The position numbers were made by a program, and so were the translations under genes. A stretch of 35,158 nucleotides of DNA, taken from positions 1 to 35,158 of the IMG/VR virus record IMGVR_UViG_3300036791_000706; one strand, 5' to 3'. Shown in pieces: positions 25,723-31,619 of this stretch (its first letter is position 1; each line of letters opens with the position of its first letter). This stretch comes from a virus. The notes under the pieces are model-generated. The model searched no databases and was not told where the DNA came from. It saw nothing but the letters and a program-made list of their open reading frames with translations.

Positions 25723-26016
25723 CTATTTGCGCCGTCCGCACCCGCACGCGCGGCGGTTCCTGGTGAACTCAGCCATGCGAGCATCCCAACACTTCTCCCG
25801 CGCACAGATGGGATGCCCGTTGATCCGGTAGGCAATGAAGTTGACGTTAGAGCAAAACCCTTCGCCGTCGTCGCAGTTCTGGCCGCAGTTGCAGCACAAG
25901 TCTCCTGGCTCGATGGGCTTCAGGCGAGTCGCCGCCCTGCTCATGTCCGTAAGCTGCCGGTCGCTGTAGAAGATGCCGGGTGGGTTGGGTAACGGGTCGG
26001 TGACAATCTCCGCCAT
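25723..26016 (-). CDS. Cys-rich zinc-binding protein
   Basis: A 97-residue protein 19 bases beyond the terminase stop, with AAGG 7 bases before the ATG. Cysteines are clustered: LCCNCGQNCDDGEGFCSNV (residues about 40-58), ICAREKCWDAR (70-80) and ACGCGRRK at the C-terminus, eight or more Cys in total, which fits one or two zinc sites. The first third is Pro-rich. No family is recognised. It may be a small DNA- or RNA-binding protein linked to packaging, since it lies between terminase and portal (inference). Confidence 0.7.
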   Translation of the reverse strand: MAEIVTDPLPNPPGIFYSDRQLTDMSRAATRLKPIEPGDLCCNCGQNCDDGEGFCSNVNFIAYRINGHPICAREKCWDARMAEFTRNRRACGCGRRK

Positions 26017-26035
26017 AATTAAGCCTTAATTTATG

Positions 26036-27787
26036 TCACTCCAGCCCTGGAATCCAAACCTCCAGACCGTTCGCTGTTAGCGGCTGGTCTTCGATGGCTG
26101 GCTCCTCTTCAACCTCTTCCGGCTCTGGCTCGGGGGGGGCGTAGGCTCCCCGGCCATAGATCATGTTGAAGTGATCGCGTTCCTTCATCGCTCCCCACGC
26201 GAGGTCTTCGTCTTCCAAGCCTTCGGCGGCGATGCTCTGCGGGAGATGGTCAGCCACCCGCGAGATGACATCGGGCAGGGCATTGTTGGGCAACATGCCG
26301 TACTGCGTCATCTCCACTAGTAGGGCTTTCAGCTGCTTCAACCCGGCGAAGAAAAATAGCCGCGCGTTGGAGAGCACGGCTTCGATGTTGCGGATGCGCA
26401 GGTCGCGCTCGCCGGTGTCTTCCGTCTCTTCGGCCTCTTCGCCAATCCAGTTGAGATTCAATTGCCAGCCGGTTGTGAGCGCATAGTTGTTGATCGCTGA
26501 AGCCATCAGGCGCGCGCCGGGGCTGGCCTCGATGGTGATCCGGTGCAGGTGGTGTCGGCGCGCGGTCGTCACTACCAGCTTGGCTAGAACACTCGGCTTG
26601 TAGTGGCCTTCGATAATCTCGATGATGTAACAGCGGTTGCGGTAGAGTTGCCCTACCGCAGCCGCGGCGGTGTGCCAGTCGCGCTTCTGACAGGGAAAAC
26701 GCCAGTGGATTACCGTTTCGCCCTCAAGTGGGAGCGTGGCCTCTTCCACCATCGCCGCAAGCATCTGTTCCTGAGAAAAAACCACTTCATTCGCACCGTA
26801 TTCGTCCAGTAGGTATTGCGTCGCGAAGCTTTCAAATCCACTCTCGTACTCCGTTTTTAAAAAGTCATAGCTGAGGATCGTGGGGAACATCAGTTCAACT
26901 TCGTCCTCGTCGGGAAATCCGTTCTGATCCAAACGCTCGCCGTTCCGCAACCGCATGGCGGGTTTGATGAGGCGGCGGAGCGTGCCTGGGCGGGAGGTCA
27001 GAATCTCGTCGGTGAAAACATCGCCGGACCCATAGATGGTGCCGATGCGAATCTCGCATCCCTCGGGCAGTAAAACTTTTTTTGCCAGTTTGTATTTCTT
27101 CACGATGCCGCTGCGGGCCTCGAAGGTGCGCGAGTTGCGGTTGTTGTGTATGTCGTCGGCGATGAGCACGTTCGGGTGCAGGCCGCTGGTGCCGGATTCG
27201 ACGCTCTCCCCCCAGATCGCCGGTTCAATGATGCGGGGTTCATTCTGTCTGATCGCCGTGGTAAATCCGTCAGCGTCGGGCCGCTTGTCCACGCATAGAT
27301 CGCCCCACAGGGCTTGAAACAGACTCGGCGGAGCGTTGTGCGGACGGTAGAAGAAACTGCCCACCTGAAGCACGAAGTCATCAGCCAGCTCGGAGCGCCC
27401 CGTCATCATCATTATGGCTACGGTGAGCGGCCAACATATAAGAAGTTGAACGCAGTTAGCGAGGGAGATGGTCGTCTTATAGACCCCGCGCGGAAGCAAC
27501 AGGGAACCGACGCGCTTGTACAGCCGGTTGGAGTCTTCCAGCCATTCGTTGAGTGTGTCATTGGGATTTTTCGGTGGGAAAAAATTCAGCGCGTCGTGAT
27601 GCACGTGCTCGTCAATCAGCGTGTACCCCAGCACCCAACACAGGGCTAGCAAATTGTTCTGGGTGACTCTGCGGCCATCCTCGCGAACCTCGGGGTCATC
27701 GATAGCGGCCTGGGTCAACTCCGCGCGCCACGCGCGATTGTTGCCTTTCTCCTGCCGTAGATCGCGCAGTTTGCGCCACTCGAACAT
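26036..27787 (-). CDS. terL: Terminase large subunit
   Basis: A 583-residue protein from the ATG at 27787, with GGAG 5 bases upstream and a TGATG overlap with the preceding gene. The Walker A motif is PRGVYKTT (residues 99-106), a slightly deviant phage-type P-loop, and Walker B is VLIADD (207-212), giving the packaging ATPase. The coupling segment follows (RIGTIYGSGDVFTDEIL). The C-terminal nuclease-like half includes RDWHTAAAAVG (about 375-385) and ALPDVISRVADHLPQ (about 525-540), where acidic residues of an RNase H-fold nuclease are expected. An acidic, Pro/Glu-rich tail ends the protein. Function: cuts and pumps DNA into the head through the portal. No small terminase was recognised with confidence; the short genes upstream are candidates. 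Confidence 0.88.
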   Translation of the reverse strand: MFEWRKLRDLRQEKGNNRAWRAELTQAAIDDPEVREDGRRVTQNNLLALCWVLGYTLIDEHVHHDALNFFPPKNPNDTLNEWLEDSNRLYKRVGSLLLPRGVYKTTISLANCVQLLICWPLTVAIMMMTGRSELADDFVLQVGSFFYRPHNAPPSLFQALWGDLCVDKRPDADGFTTAIRQNEPRIIEPAIWGESVESGTSGLHPNVLIADDIHNNRNSRTFEARSGIVKKYKLAKKVLLPEGCEIRIGTIYGSGDVFTDEILTSRPGTLRRLIKPAMRLRNGERLDQNGFPDEDEVELMFPTILSYDFLKTEYESGFESFATQYLLDEYGANEVVFSQEQMLAAMVEEATLPLEGETVIHWRFPCQKRDWHTAAAAVGQLYRNRCYIIEIIEGHYKPSVLAKLVVTTARRHHLHRITIEASPGARLMASAINNYALTTGWQLNLNWIGEEAEETEDTGERDLRIRNIEAVLSNARLFFFAGLKQLKALLVEMTQYGMLPNNALPDVISRVADHLPQSIAAEGLEDEDLAWGAMKERDHFNMIYGRGAYAPPEPEPEEVEEEPAIEDQPLTANGLEVWIPGLE

Positions 27788-27999
27788 CACAACTCCTCGA
27801 CGATTTCCTTGACGTTCTCACTCACCATGTCAGCCTCGACGTATGCCGCCGTGATTCGCGCGAGAGCATAGGCGGTGTATTTGCAACTGTCGTTCGTGCC
27901 GAAGGTGATTCCTTTGTCTTTGTCGCGGACGACGATGAGCACCGATTCAGCCCCTTCCATCCGGCTCAGACTGTCCATGAGGTATTCGCTCGGCGTCAT
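27787..27999 (-). CDS. Small acidic hypothetical protein
   Basis: A 70-residue acidic protein one base short of contiguous with the terminase start (TGATG). The N-terminal helix (MTPSEYLMDSLSRMEGAES) and then a strand pair (VLIVVRDKDKGITFGTNDS) are followed by a helix (YTAYALARITAAYVEADMV). This fits small phage proteins of unknown function. A role as small terminase cannot be excluded but it is shorter than usual and lacks an evident HTH. Confidence 0.65.
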   Translation of the reverse strand: MTPSEYLMDSLSRMEGAESVLIVVRDKDKGITFGTNDSCKYTAYALARITAAYVEADMVSENVKEIVEEL

Positions 28000-28000
28000 G

Positions 28001-28297
28001 TCACTGCCCCGGCGTCGGCGGTGCGGGCTGTTCTTCGTCGTCGCCCTGCGGCTGGTCGCCCATGTGCTGTTCGAGATGGGCCAGCATCGCCTTCTTGTCG
28101 GCGAGGGAATATTCGGCCTCTCCGCGCTGCCCGTCCTGGGGTGGGTTGCCCGCTTTGTCGCGCAGCTCGTGACGCGCGATGTAGCCCTTATTCTTCGTTC
28201 GCCGAAGGTGAATTTCGTGGGTGTGCAACTGCTTGCCCTTGCCCCCCAGAATGTTCTTCGCTGATGCTGCGTCCGATGGTTGCTGTGTCGGTGCCAT
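28001..28297 (-). CDS. Hypothetical protein with HxHEIHxRR motif
   Basis: A 98-residue protein from the ATG at 28297, preceded by GAGGGGG. The central stretch KGKQLHTHEIHLRRTKNKGY (residues about 20-40) resembles small phage proteins that carry an H-x-HxxxIRR pattern, family function unknown. The C-terminal part is Glu/Gln- and Pro-rich. The 5' 110 bases overlap the 3' end of the preceding gene in another frame, an unusually long overlap; both frames have good starts. Confidence 0.65.
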   Translation of the reverse strand: MAPTQQPSDAASAKNILGGKGKQLHTHEIHLRRTKNKGYIARHELRDKAGNPPQDGQRGEAEYSLADKKAMLAHLEQHMGDQPQGDDEEQPAPPTPGQ

Positions 28298-28538
28298 TGG
28301 GTTCCCCCTCTGAGAGTCGAACGTGTACGTGAACAACCTCGCCCTGGCGCTCAAAGCGGAGCCAGCGGCGCGGGTCGGGCTGGACGACGCAGCGGATGAG
28401 ATGCGGAAGCACTTGATAGCTCACACGCACGCCGTCAATCACCAACTCGTCTTCGCGCATCTCTATCCAGACGTGCACAGGGGACGGTGTGGGAACCGTT
28501 CCCTTGGGGCTGCTAGAACTGTGGTGAGGTAGCGGCAT
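28188..28538 (-). CDS. Hypothetical protein, long 3' overlap with the next gene
   Basis: A 116-residue protein from the ATG at 28538 (one codon after another ATG), with GGAG 6 bases upstream, and a TGATG junction with the previous gene. Residues about 20-75 look folded (PVHVWIEMREDELVIDG; CVVQPDPRRWLRFERQGEVV), alternating strands as in a small beta protein. The last ~37 residues, read over the next gene, are polar and probably disordered (RSISEEHSGGQGQAVAHPRN). No family recognised. Confidence 0.6.
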   Translation of the reverse strand: MPLPHHSSSSPKGTVPTPSPVHVWIEMREDELVIDGVRVSYQVLPHLIRCVVQPDPRRWLRFERQGEVVHVHVRLSEGEPNGTDTATIGRSISEEHSGGQGQAVAHPRNSPSANEE

Positions 28539-28792
28539 CATTCTCTCCGAATCGCCATGCGGTTCATGGTGGTCAGGTGGCCGTCTTCAAACTCCAGCAG
28601 CACGGCTCGCGGTCCTGATTTCAGCACCCGGCATCGCTGGCCCTTGCGTCCCTGGCGGTCCCAAAACAGGACGTAGGGAAAGGGGTTCGGAGTTGCGGCC
28701 TCGTGAGAGGGTTGCGCGCCCAGACGCATCATACCGCCCTTTGTCAACAAGTCGATTTTTTTCTCTTCGGGGGTACGATCGCGTTTTTTCAT
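28538..28792 (-). CDS. Small basic hypothetical protein
   Basis: An 84-residue protein whose ATG at 28792 overlaps the preceding stop (ATGA). Longer in-frame starts lie wholly over the upstream gene and give a Pro/Arg-rich leader. The N-terminus is highly charged (MKKRDRTPEEKKIDLLTKGG). The second half (RCRVLKSGPRAVLLEFEDGH) has paired beta strands like a small SH3-type barrel. No function is assigned. Confidence 0.65.
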   Translation of the reverse strand: MKKRDRTPEEKKIDLLTKGGMMRLGAQPSHEAATPNPFPYVLFWDRQGRKGQRCRVLKSGPRAVLLEFEDGHLTTMNRMAIRRE

Positions 28793-29112
28793 GCCGTCGT
28801 CTCCGGGGCTGTCCGTTCTGCCAGTTGACGCTTCAGGCGCTCCACGTCGCGCAACAGCTTGGCGGTCGATTGCTCCTCGGTCAAGCCCTGCTTTTCCCAG
28901 CGTCGCCATGCCATGTAGCGGGTGCGTTCCTCGGGCGAAGAGGGGCGCTGGCAATAACGACATTCGACCTGATCCTGAAGCGAGCGGCGGAAGTCGCTGC
29001 GGGCCTTCGTACACTCCTTGCTGCATGTGATGGCGTCGGCCTTGCGGTCGGCGGGGATGGGCGTTGTGCAGACGACACAGCGCATCGGTTGAAGGTCGGA
29101 GCGGCGGGCCAT
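28789..29112 (-). CDS. Zinc-finger-like protein
   Basis: A 107-residue protein from the ATG at 29112 that shares one base with the RusA-like stop; AGGAGAAATA precedes the start. It has CVVC (residues 12-15) and CSKEC (30-34), a four-Cys zinc finger like those recognising modified or single-stranded DNA, then CRYC (51-54) and an amphipathic helix (STAKLLRDVERLKRQLAERT) that may dimerise. No specific family. Placement after the resolvase-like gene suggests DNA metabolism. Confidence 0.7.
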   Translation of the reverse strand: MARRSDLQPMRCVVCTTPIPADRKADAITCSKECTKARSDFRRSLQDQVECRYCQRPSSPEERTRYMAWRRWEKQGLTEEQSTAKLLRDVERLKRQLAERTAPETTA

Positions 29113-29537
29113 TATTTCTCCTGTCTGCTTACGTGGTAGACGGTGCGGGGGTTGTCGCGCTCGTCGCGGTGAACGATGATTTTGGGTTCTCGCACGGCGG
29201 CGTCGGAATGGATGACACGCGCGTATTGCAGCGCATCCAGCGCGCACTTCGCGAAGTTGTCATCATCGCCGCGCTGTTTCCGCCCGAGGAAGATATGCAC
29301 CTCGACGTGGTAGATGGTGCGCTCGCGGGCCTCCTTGGTCTCGGGGTCCACACTCGCGCCCTGCGCAAAGATCGCCACCGCGTCATAAAAGGCGTGGGCG
29401 GCTTTGCTGAGTTTGAAGCCGAGATGATAGTAGCCGTCATTGCCGGTGTAACGGCAGGGACTTTTGTAGTGGTTTCCAGAGGGCGGTGTCAGATACGGGA
29501 CCGTGAACGATAGGGCAGAAATCTCAGTGTGTTGCAT
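29112..29537 (-). CDS. rusA: RusA-like Holliday junction resolvase
   Basis: A 141-residue protein from the ATG at 29537; a longer frame to 29600 has no support. It matches the RusA family: an N-terminal FTVPYLTPPSGNHYK segment (residues 11-25) with the usual 'P-x-s-x-N' turn, a helix, strand IYHVEVHIFLG (75-85), and the signature RGDDDNFAKCALDALQYARVI (89-109), followed by HSD (110-112). D91-D93, D101 and D112 supply the acidic metal-binding residues expected. Family knowledge: RusA enzymes cut four-way DNA junctions, resolving branched phage DNA before or during packaging. It is the first minus-strand gene next to the divergent promoter region. Confidence 0.85.
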   Translation of the reverse strand: MQHTEISALSFTVPYLTPPSGNHYKSPCRYTGNDGYYHLGFKLSKAAHAFYDAVAIFAQGASVDPETKEARERTIYHVEVHIFLGRKQRGDDDNFAKCALDALQYARVIHSDAAVREPKIIVHRDERDNPRTVYHVSRQEK

Positions 29538-29538
29538 A

Positions 29539-29565
29539 GCGTCATTATGCCATGTACCATGACGC
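29539..29565. promoter_or_regulatory. Inverted repeat filling the divergent gap (candidate operator)
   Basis: GCGTCAT (29539-29545) and ATGACGC (29559-29565) are perfect 7-base arms with a 13-base spacer, so half-site centres lie 20 bases apart, about two helical turns. The repeat occupies almost the whole 29-base gap between the divergent starts at 29537 and 29567. The adjacent plus-strand gene encodes a ribbon-helix-helix protein, the natural candidate to bind it. Confidence 0.6.
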
Positions 29566-29566
29566 C

Positions 29567-29809
29567 ATGACCAAAAAAGTTCAACGGCGCGGCGGCTCAA
29601 AACCCCGCCCCGATATGCACTCTAAGAAGCGGAGCGGGTACGTCGCGATGAGCCTGCGCGTCTCTGTCCCTGAAGCCCGGTTGATTCGCCAAGCCTCCGC
29701 CAACAAGGGCGTTTCAAGCAATATCTGGATGTCCCAACTCCTCCTTGCAGCGGCCAAAAAGGAACTGGCGGCGGCTGAGGCGGAAAAGAAGCCCAACCTT
29801 CAACCTTGA
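29567..29809 (+). CDS. Ribbon-helix-helix transcription regulator (CopG/Arc-type)
   Basis: An 80-residue protein from the ATG at 29567 with no good ribosome site, so it may be leaderless or weakly translated. The N-terminus is basic (MTKKVQRRGGSKPRPDMHSK). Residues 28-70 fit the ribbon-helix-helix fold: strand MSLRVSV, helix A PEARLIRQASANKG, then helix B SSNIWMSQLLLAAAKKEL. Family knowledge: such dimers insert the beta ribbon in the DNA major groove and often repress their own promoter. Its start abuts a perfect inverted repeat. Inference: it controls both the early plus-strand genes and the minus-strand array. The stop overlaps the next start as TTGA. Confidence 0.75.
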   Translation: MTKKVQRRGGSKPRPDMHSKKRSGYVAMSLRVSVPEARLIRQASANKGVSSNIWMSQLLLAAAKKELAAAEAEKKPNLQP

Positions 29810-30024
29810 AAGCGAGACCCCACTTGGCGAAGCCCACCGCACCCACACCCACCAAAACCACTGTCAACACCAACCGTTTCATCCCCAAGTCCACTGATCC
29901 GCGCTCTGAGTTGTTCTTCCTGGTCGGTCGCCTGTCCGATGTCGAAGCTGCCAACCGCATCATTGAACTGTTTATCGACCTGACCGACGCCAGCCAGCCG
30001 GTTACGCACGAGACGGAGGGGTGA
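29806..30024 (+). CDS. Small hypothetical protein with TTG start
   Basis: A 72-residue protein. No ATG or GTG is available in frame near the start, so the TTG overlapping the preceding TGA (TTGA) is taken. The N-terminal 30 residues are Pro/Thr-rich. The C-terminal half is helical (RSELFFLVGRLSDVEAANRI, then IELFIDLTDASQ). The stop overlaps the next ATG (TGATG). No family recognised; support is from gene packing and the amphipathic helix. Confidence 0.6.
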   Translation: MKARPHLAKPTAPTPTKTTVNTNRFIPKSTDPRSELFFLVGRLSDVEAANRIIELFIDLTDASQPVTHETEG

Positions 30025-30302
30025 TGGCGCACCTGTATCAAACCGATGGCCGCGTGAGCAAGATTCAACCGTGTGGTGATTTCTGGTCTATCGAAGAATT
30101 GCAGTCGCTTGTCGGCGGGATGATCGAAGTCGTTCGCACGGTCGATGGCCGCTGGATGGTCATCGACGAAGAGGGCAAGTTGAAGGGGAAGGAGCTAAAC
30201 ATTCCCGCCACGCGGTTGTACATCCACGGTCGCCGCGATGTGATCGTGGGCGCTGCGGTGGTGGTGGACACGATGTTGGAACTAGACGGGCCTGAACCCT
30301 AA
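30024..30302 (+). CDS. DUF3846-like protein
   Basis: A 92-residue protein from the ATG at 30024, with GGAGG 4 bases upstream. It shows the pattern of the DUF3846 family: a W-x-I-E-E-LQxLVGGxIEVV helix-strand (residues 22-38), the VIDEEGKLKG turn (46-55), ELNIPATRLY (57-66), then DVIVGAAVVV (71-80) as the closing 'D-xIVGxxxv' strand. The family is common in phages and plasmids with no established biochemical role; some members resemble anti-restriction or accessory proteins. Confidence 0.75.
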   Translation: MAHLYQTDGRVSKIQPCGDFWSIEELQSLVGGMIEVVRTVDGRWMVIDEEGKLKGKELNIPATRLYIHGRRDVIVGAAVVVDTMLELDGPEP

Positions 30303-30308
30303 CCGCCC

Positions 30309-30328
30309 GCGCCGAGCGTTATCGGCGC
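30309..30328 (+). other. 7-bp stem-loop before the secreted-protein gene
   Basis: GCGCCGA (30309-30315) pairs with TCGGCGC (30322-30328) across a 6-base loop. There is no U-run, so it is not a typical terminator. It sits 17 bases before the ATG at 30346, close to the ribosome site, and could tune translation. Confidence 0.6.
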
Positions 30329-30345
30329 AGACAAAGAGAAGCCCA

Positions 30346-30858
30346 ATGAAAGCAGTTCTTACCGCGCTAGTCATGCTGTCCCTTCCTCTGATAGTCGTGG
30401 CTCAACCCCAAACCAAACTAACCGGGATGCCCCTGCTGTTCCAACAAGGCGAGGGCCTTTTGCAACTCGACACTCTGTGCGATTCGGTAGAGTGCCATAA
30501 CGCTATAGCCGCCATCTCCAGCGACCTCAAGGATGGCGAGTTTAAGCACCGCGCGGGGAATCTCACGGGCGGCATGAAACACGAGTGGCACAACCAGTTC
30601 GGTGCCGATTTGCTGGAGTTGCAAACACAACTCGCAGCGGTCGCCAACCGTCACGGCGCGGGCCTGCCCATCCGCTACAAAGAGGAGCTGCCCGCCAAGC
30701 CGTGTCTGCGCAACGCCTACTACACCTGCGACAATGTTTTTAATATTTCCATGGCGCTGTGCGCGGCTTATGCGGGCGTCTCACCGCCCGCTGGGGCCAT
30801 CTGCGCGGTCGCTGCGGTCTATGGCTACTCCAAATGCTTAGACCAGAATGGTGGTTGA
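30346..30858 (+). CDS. Secreted Cys-containing protein of unknown function
   Basis: A 170-residue protein with GAGAAG 4 bases before the ATG. Residues 1-19 are a Sec signal peptide (MKAVLTALVMLSLPLIVVAQ, cleavage VVA|Q). The mature part has Cys at about 45, 50, 119, 127, 138, 152 and 163, so disulfides are likely outside the cytoplasm. A helical middle is followed by a hydrophobic Ala/Gly-rich C-terminus (MALCAAYAGVSPPAGAICAV) with two Cys. No family recognised. As an exported protein in the early region of a phage it could be a host-modifying (lysogenic conversion) gene, but that is inference. Confidence 0.75.
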   Translation: MKAVLTALVMLSLPLIVVAQPQTKLTGMPLLFQQGEGLLQLDTLCDSVECHNAIAAISSDLKDGEFKHRAGNLTGGMKHEWHNQFGADLLELQTQLAAVANRHGAGLPIRYKEELPAKPCLRNAYYTCDNVFNISMALCAAYAGVSPPAGAICAVAAVYGYSKCLDQNGG

Positions 30859-30859
30859 A

Positions 30860-31123
30860 ATGACAGCCGAAACGTATCTTTCTTTTTCTCGCCGCTATTC
30901 CTTGATCGCGTTCGGAGCCGTCCTGCTGGTTTGGGCGGTCGTTCGAAGCGTTCGCCTGGGGCATGTCGGCGTCGCAGGGGAGCCGTTCTTCCTTTACAGT
31001 GCTGCCTGTCTGTTGTTCGGAACCTCCCTGATAGCGTCATGGTCGCCTTGGATGCGCTGGTCGGTGCGTAGCCTTGCGGTCGCGATGTGGGCGGGGGGCC
31101 TGTACCTCTCTTTTCTGAAGTAG
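30860..31123 (+). CDS. Small membrane protein with three spans
   Basis: An 87-residue protein. The ATG at 30860, two bases after the upstream stop and after GGTGG, is taken; an ATG at 30848 in frame is less likely. Hydrophobic segments at about residues 12-30 (LIAFGAVLLVWAVV), 40-60 (FFLYSAACLLFGTSLIAS) and 66-86 (SVRSLAVAMWAGGLYLSFL) predict three membrane spans. Such proteins include holins, but nothing in the sequence marks this one as lytic. It follows the exported protein directly, so the two may act together at the envelope. Confidence 0.7.
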   Translation: MTAETYLSFSRRYSLIAFGAVLLVWAVVRSVRLGHVGVAGEPFFLYSAACLLFGTSLIASWSPWMRWSVRSLAVAMWAGGLYLSFLK

Positions 31124-31154
31124 GAGAGAGGCACAGGGGGAGTAACGAGGATAA

Positions 31155-31176
31155 TCCCTGCCCTAACGGGCAGGGA
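31155..31176 (+). other. 9-bp stem-loop
   Basis: TCCCTGCCC (31155-31163) and GGGCAGGGA (31168-31176) pair perfectly around a TAAC loop, 31 bases after the membrane-protein stop. A weak 'CCCTTTAAG' follows instead of a U-run, so terminator activity is doubtful. Confidence 0.7.
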
Positions 31177-31312
31177 ACCCTTTAAGTCACCTCATTTAAA
31201 ATTATTAATCCACAGGACTTAGCTCTACATTGTGCAAAGTGTTTGTTCGCGCCTTCGGGAGTGGATGGCACGAAAAGAGGCAAAACGCTGGCTGATCCCC
31301 GGCGTATTGGGC

Positions 31313-31352
31313 GGGGGAGACCACGAGACTCCCCCAACCGGCCTTCTCGTGG
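31313..31352 (+). ncRNA. H-type pseudoknot (candidate regulatory RNA element)
   Basis: Stem 1: GGGGGAG (31313-31319) with CTCCCCC (31329-31335). The loop of stem 1, CCACGAGA (31321-31328), pairs perfectly with downstream TCTCGTGG (31345-31352) to form stem 2 of 8 bp. The crossing loops are 1 base (31320) and 9 bases (31336-31344), with no base between the stacked stems, ideal H-type geometry. It lies 67 bases before an intrinsic terminator and upstream of the replication-type gene, so a leader or attenuator role is plausible. No known riboswitch family is identified. Confidence 0.65.
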
Positions 31353-31418
31353 AAGGGTGCGCTATGACGGTTTCGACGACATCTCAAAGGTTTTTCACGC
31401 GCGGATCGCGCGACAGTT

Positions 31419-31442
31419 CGCCGCCAATCAGCGGCGTTTTTT
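31419..31442 (+). terminator. Intrinsic terminator
   Basis: CGCCGC (31419-31424), loop CAATCA, GCGGCG (31431-31436), followed directly by six T (31437-31442). A classic Rho-independent terminator for plus-strand transcription. It could end the 29567-31123 operon and a short leader RNA containing the pseudoknot, leaving the replication-type gene dependent on read-through or its own promoter. Confidence 0.85.
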
Positions 31443-31509
31443 ATGCCCTAGCGGGTGCCGGTGCAATCTCGGGTCTCCGAACCAATCCGGCTCCGCTCCC
31501 ACTTAAAAT

Positions 31510-31541
31510 GTAAAGCCCCGGTCGGAACACCAGGGCTTTAC
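31510..31541. other. 9-bp stem-loop upstream of the replication-type gene
   Basis: GTAAAGCCC (31510-31518) and GGGCTTTAC (31533-31541) pair perfectly around a 14-base loop. Read on the minus strand it is followed by ATTTTA, so it might terminate minus-strand transcription weakly. On the plus strand it precedes the gene at 31620. Confidence 0.7.
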
Positions 31542-31619
31542 CGTACACATTTCGTTTCACCGCCCCATTCCCCCCTAGACAAGTGGAATCGGGCACCGTG
31601 CGCCAGGAGCGCAGGTCTT

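Larger units (their letters stand above)
31124..31619 (+). other. 496-base region without a confident gene: structured RNA elements and AT-rich patch
   Basis: This gap separates the membrane-protein gene from the replication-type gene. It contains a 9-bp hairpin (31155-31176), an AT-rich patch (31191-31211) with a one-mismatch DnaA-box-like TAATCCACA, an H-type pseudoknot (31313-31352), an intrinsic terminator (31419-31442) and another 9-bp hairpin (31510-31541). A reading frame at 31265-31513 exists but overlaps all of these structures; it is not called as a gene. Confidence 0.7.

Noticed and set aside
31203-31217. DnaA box / replication origin in the AT-rich patch
   Set aside because: Only one box-like sequence with a mismatch was found and no repeat cluster, so an origin is not supported.
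31243-31555. tRNA or tmRNA in the non-coding region
   Set aside because: GGTTTCGAC and GGTCTCCGAACC resemble T-arm fragments, but no acceptor stem or cloverleaf forms.
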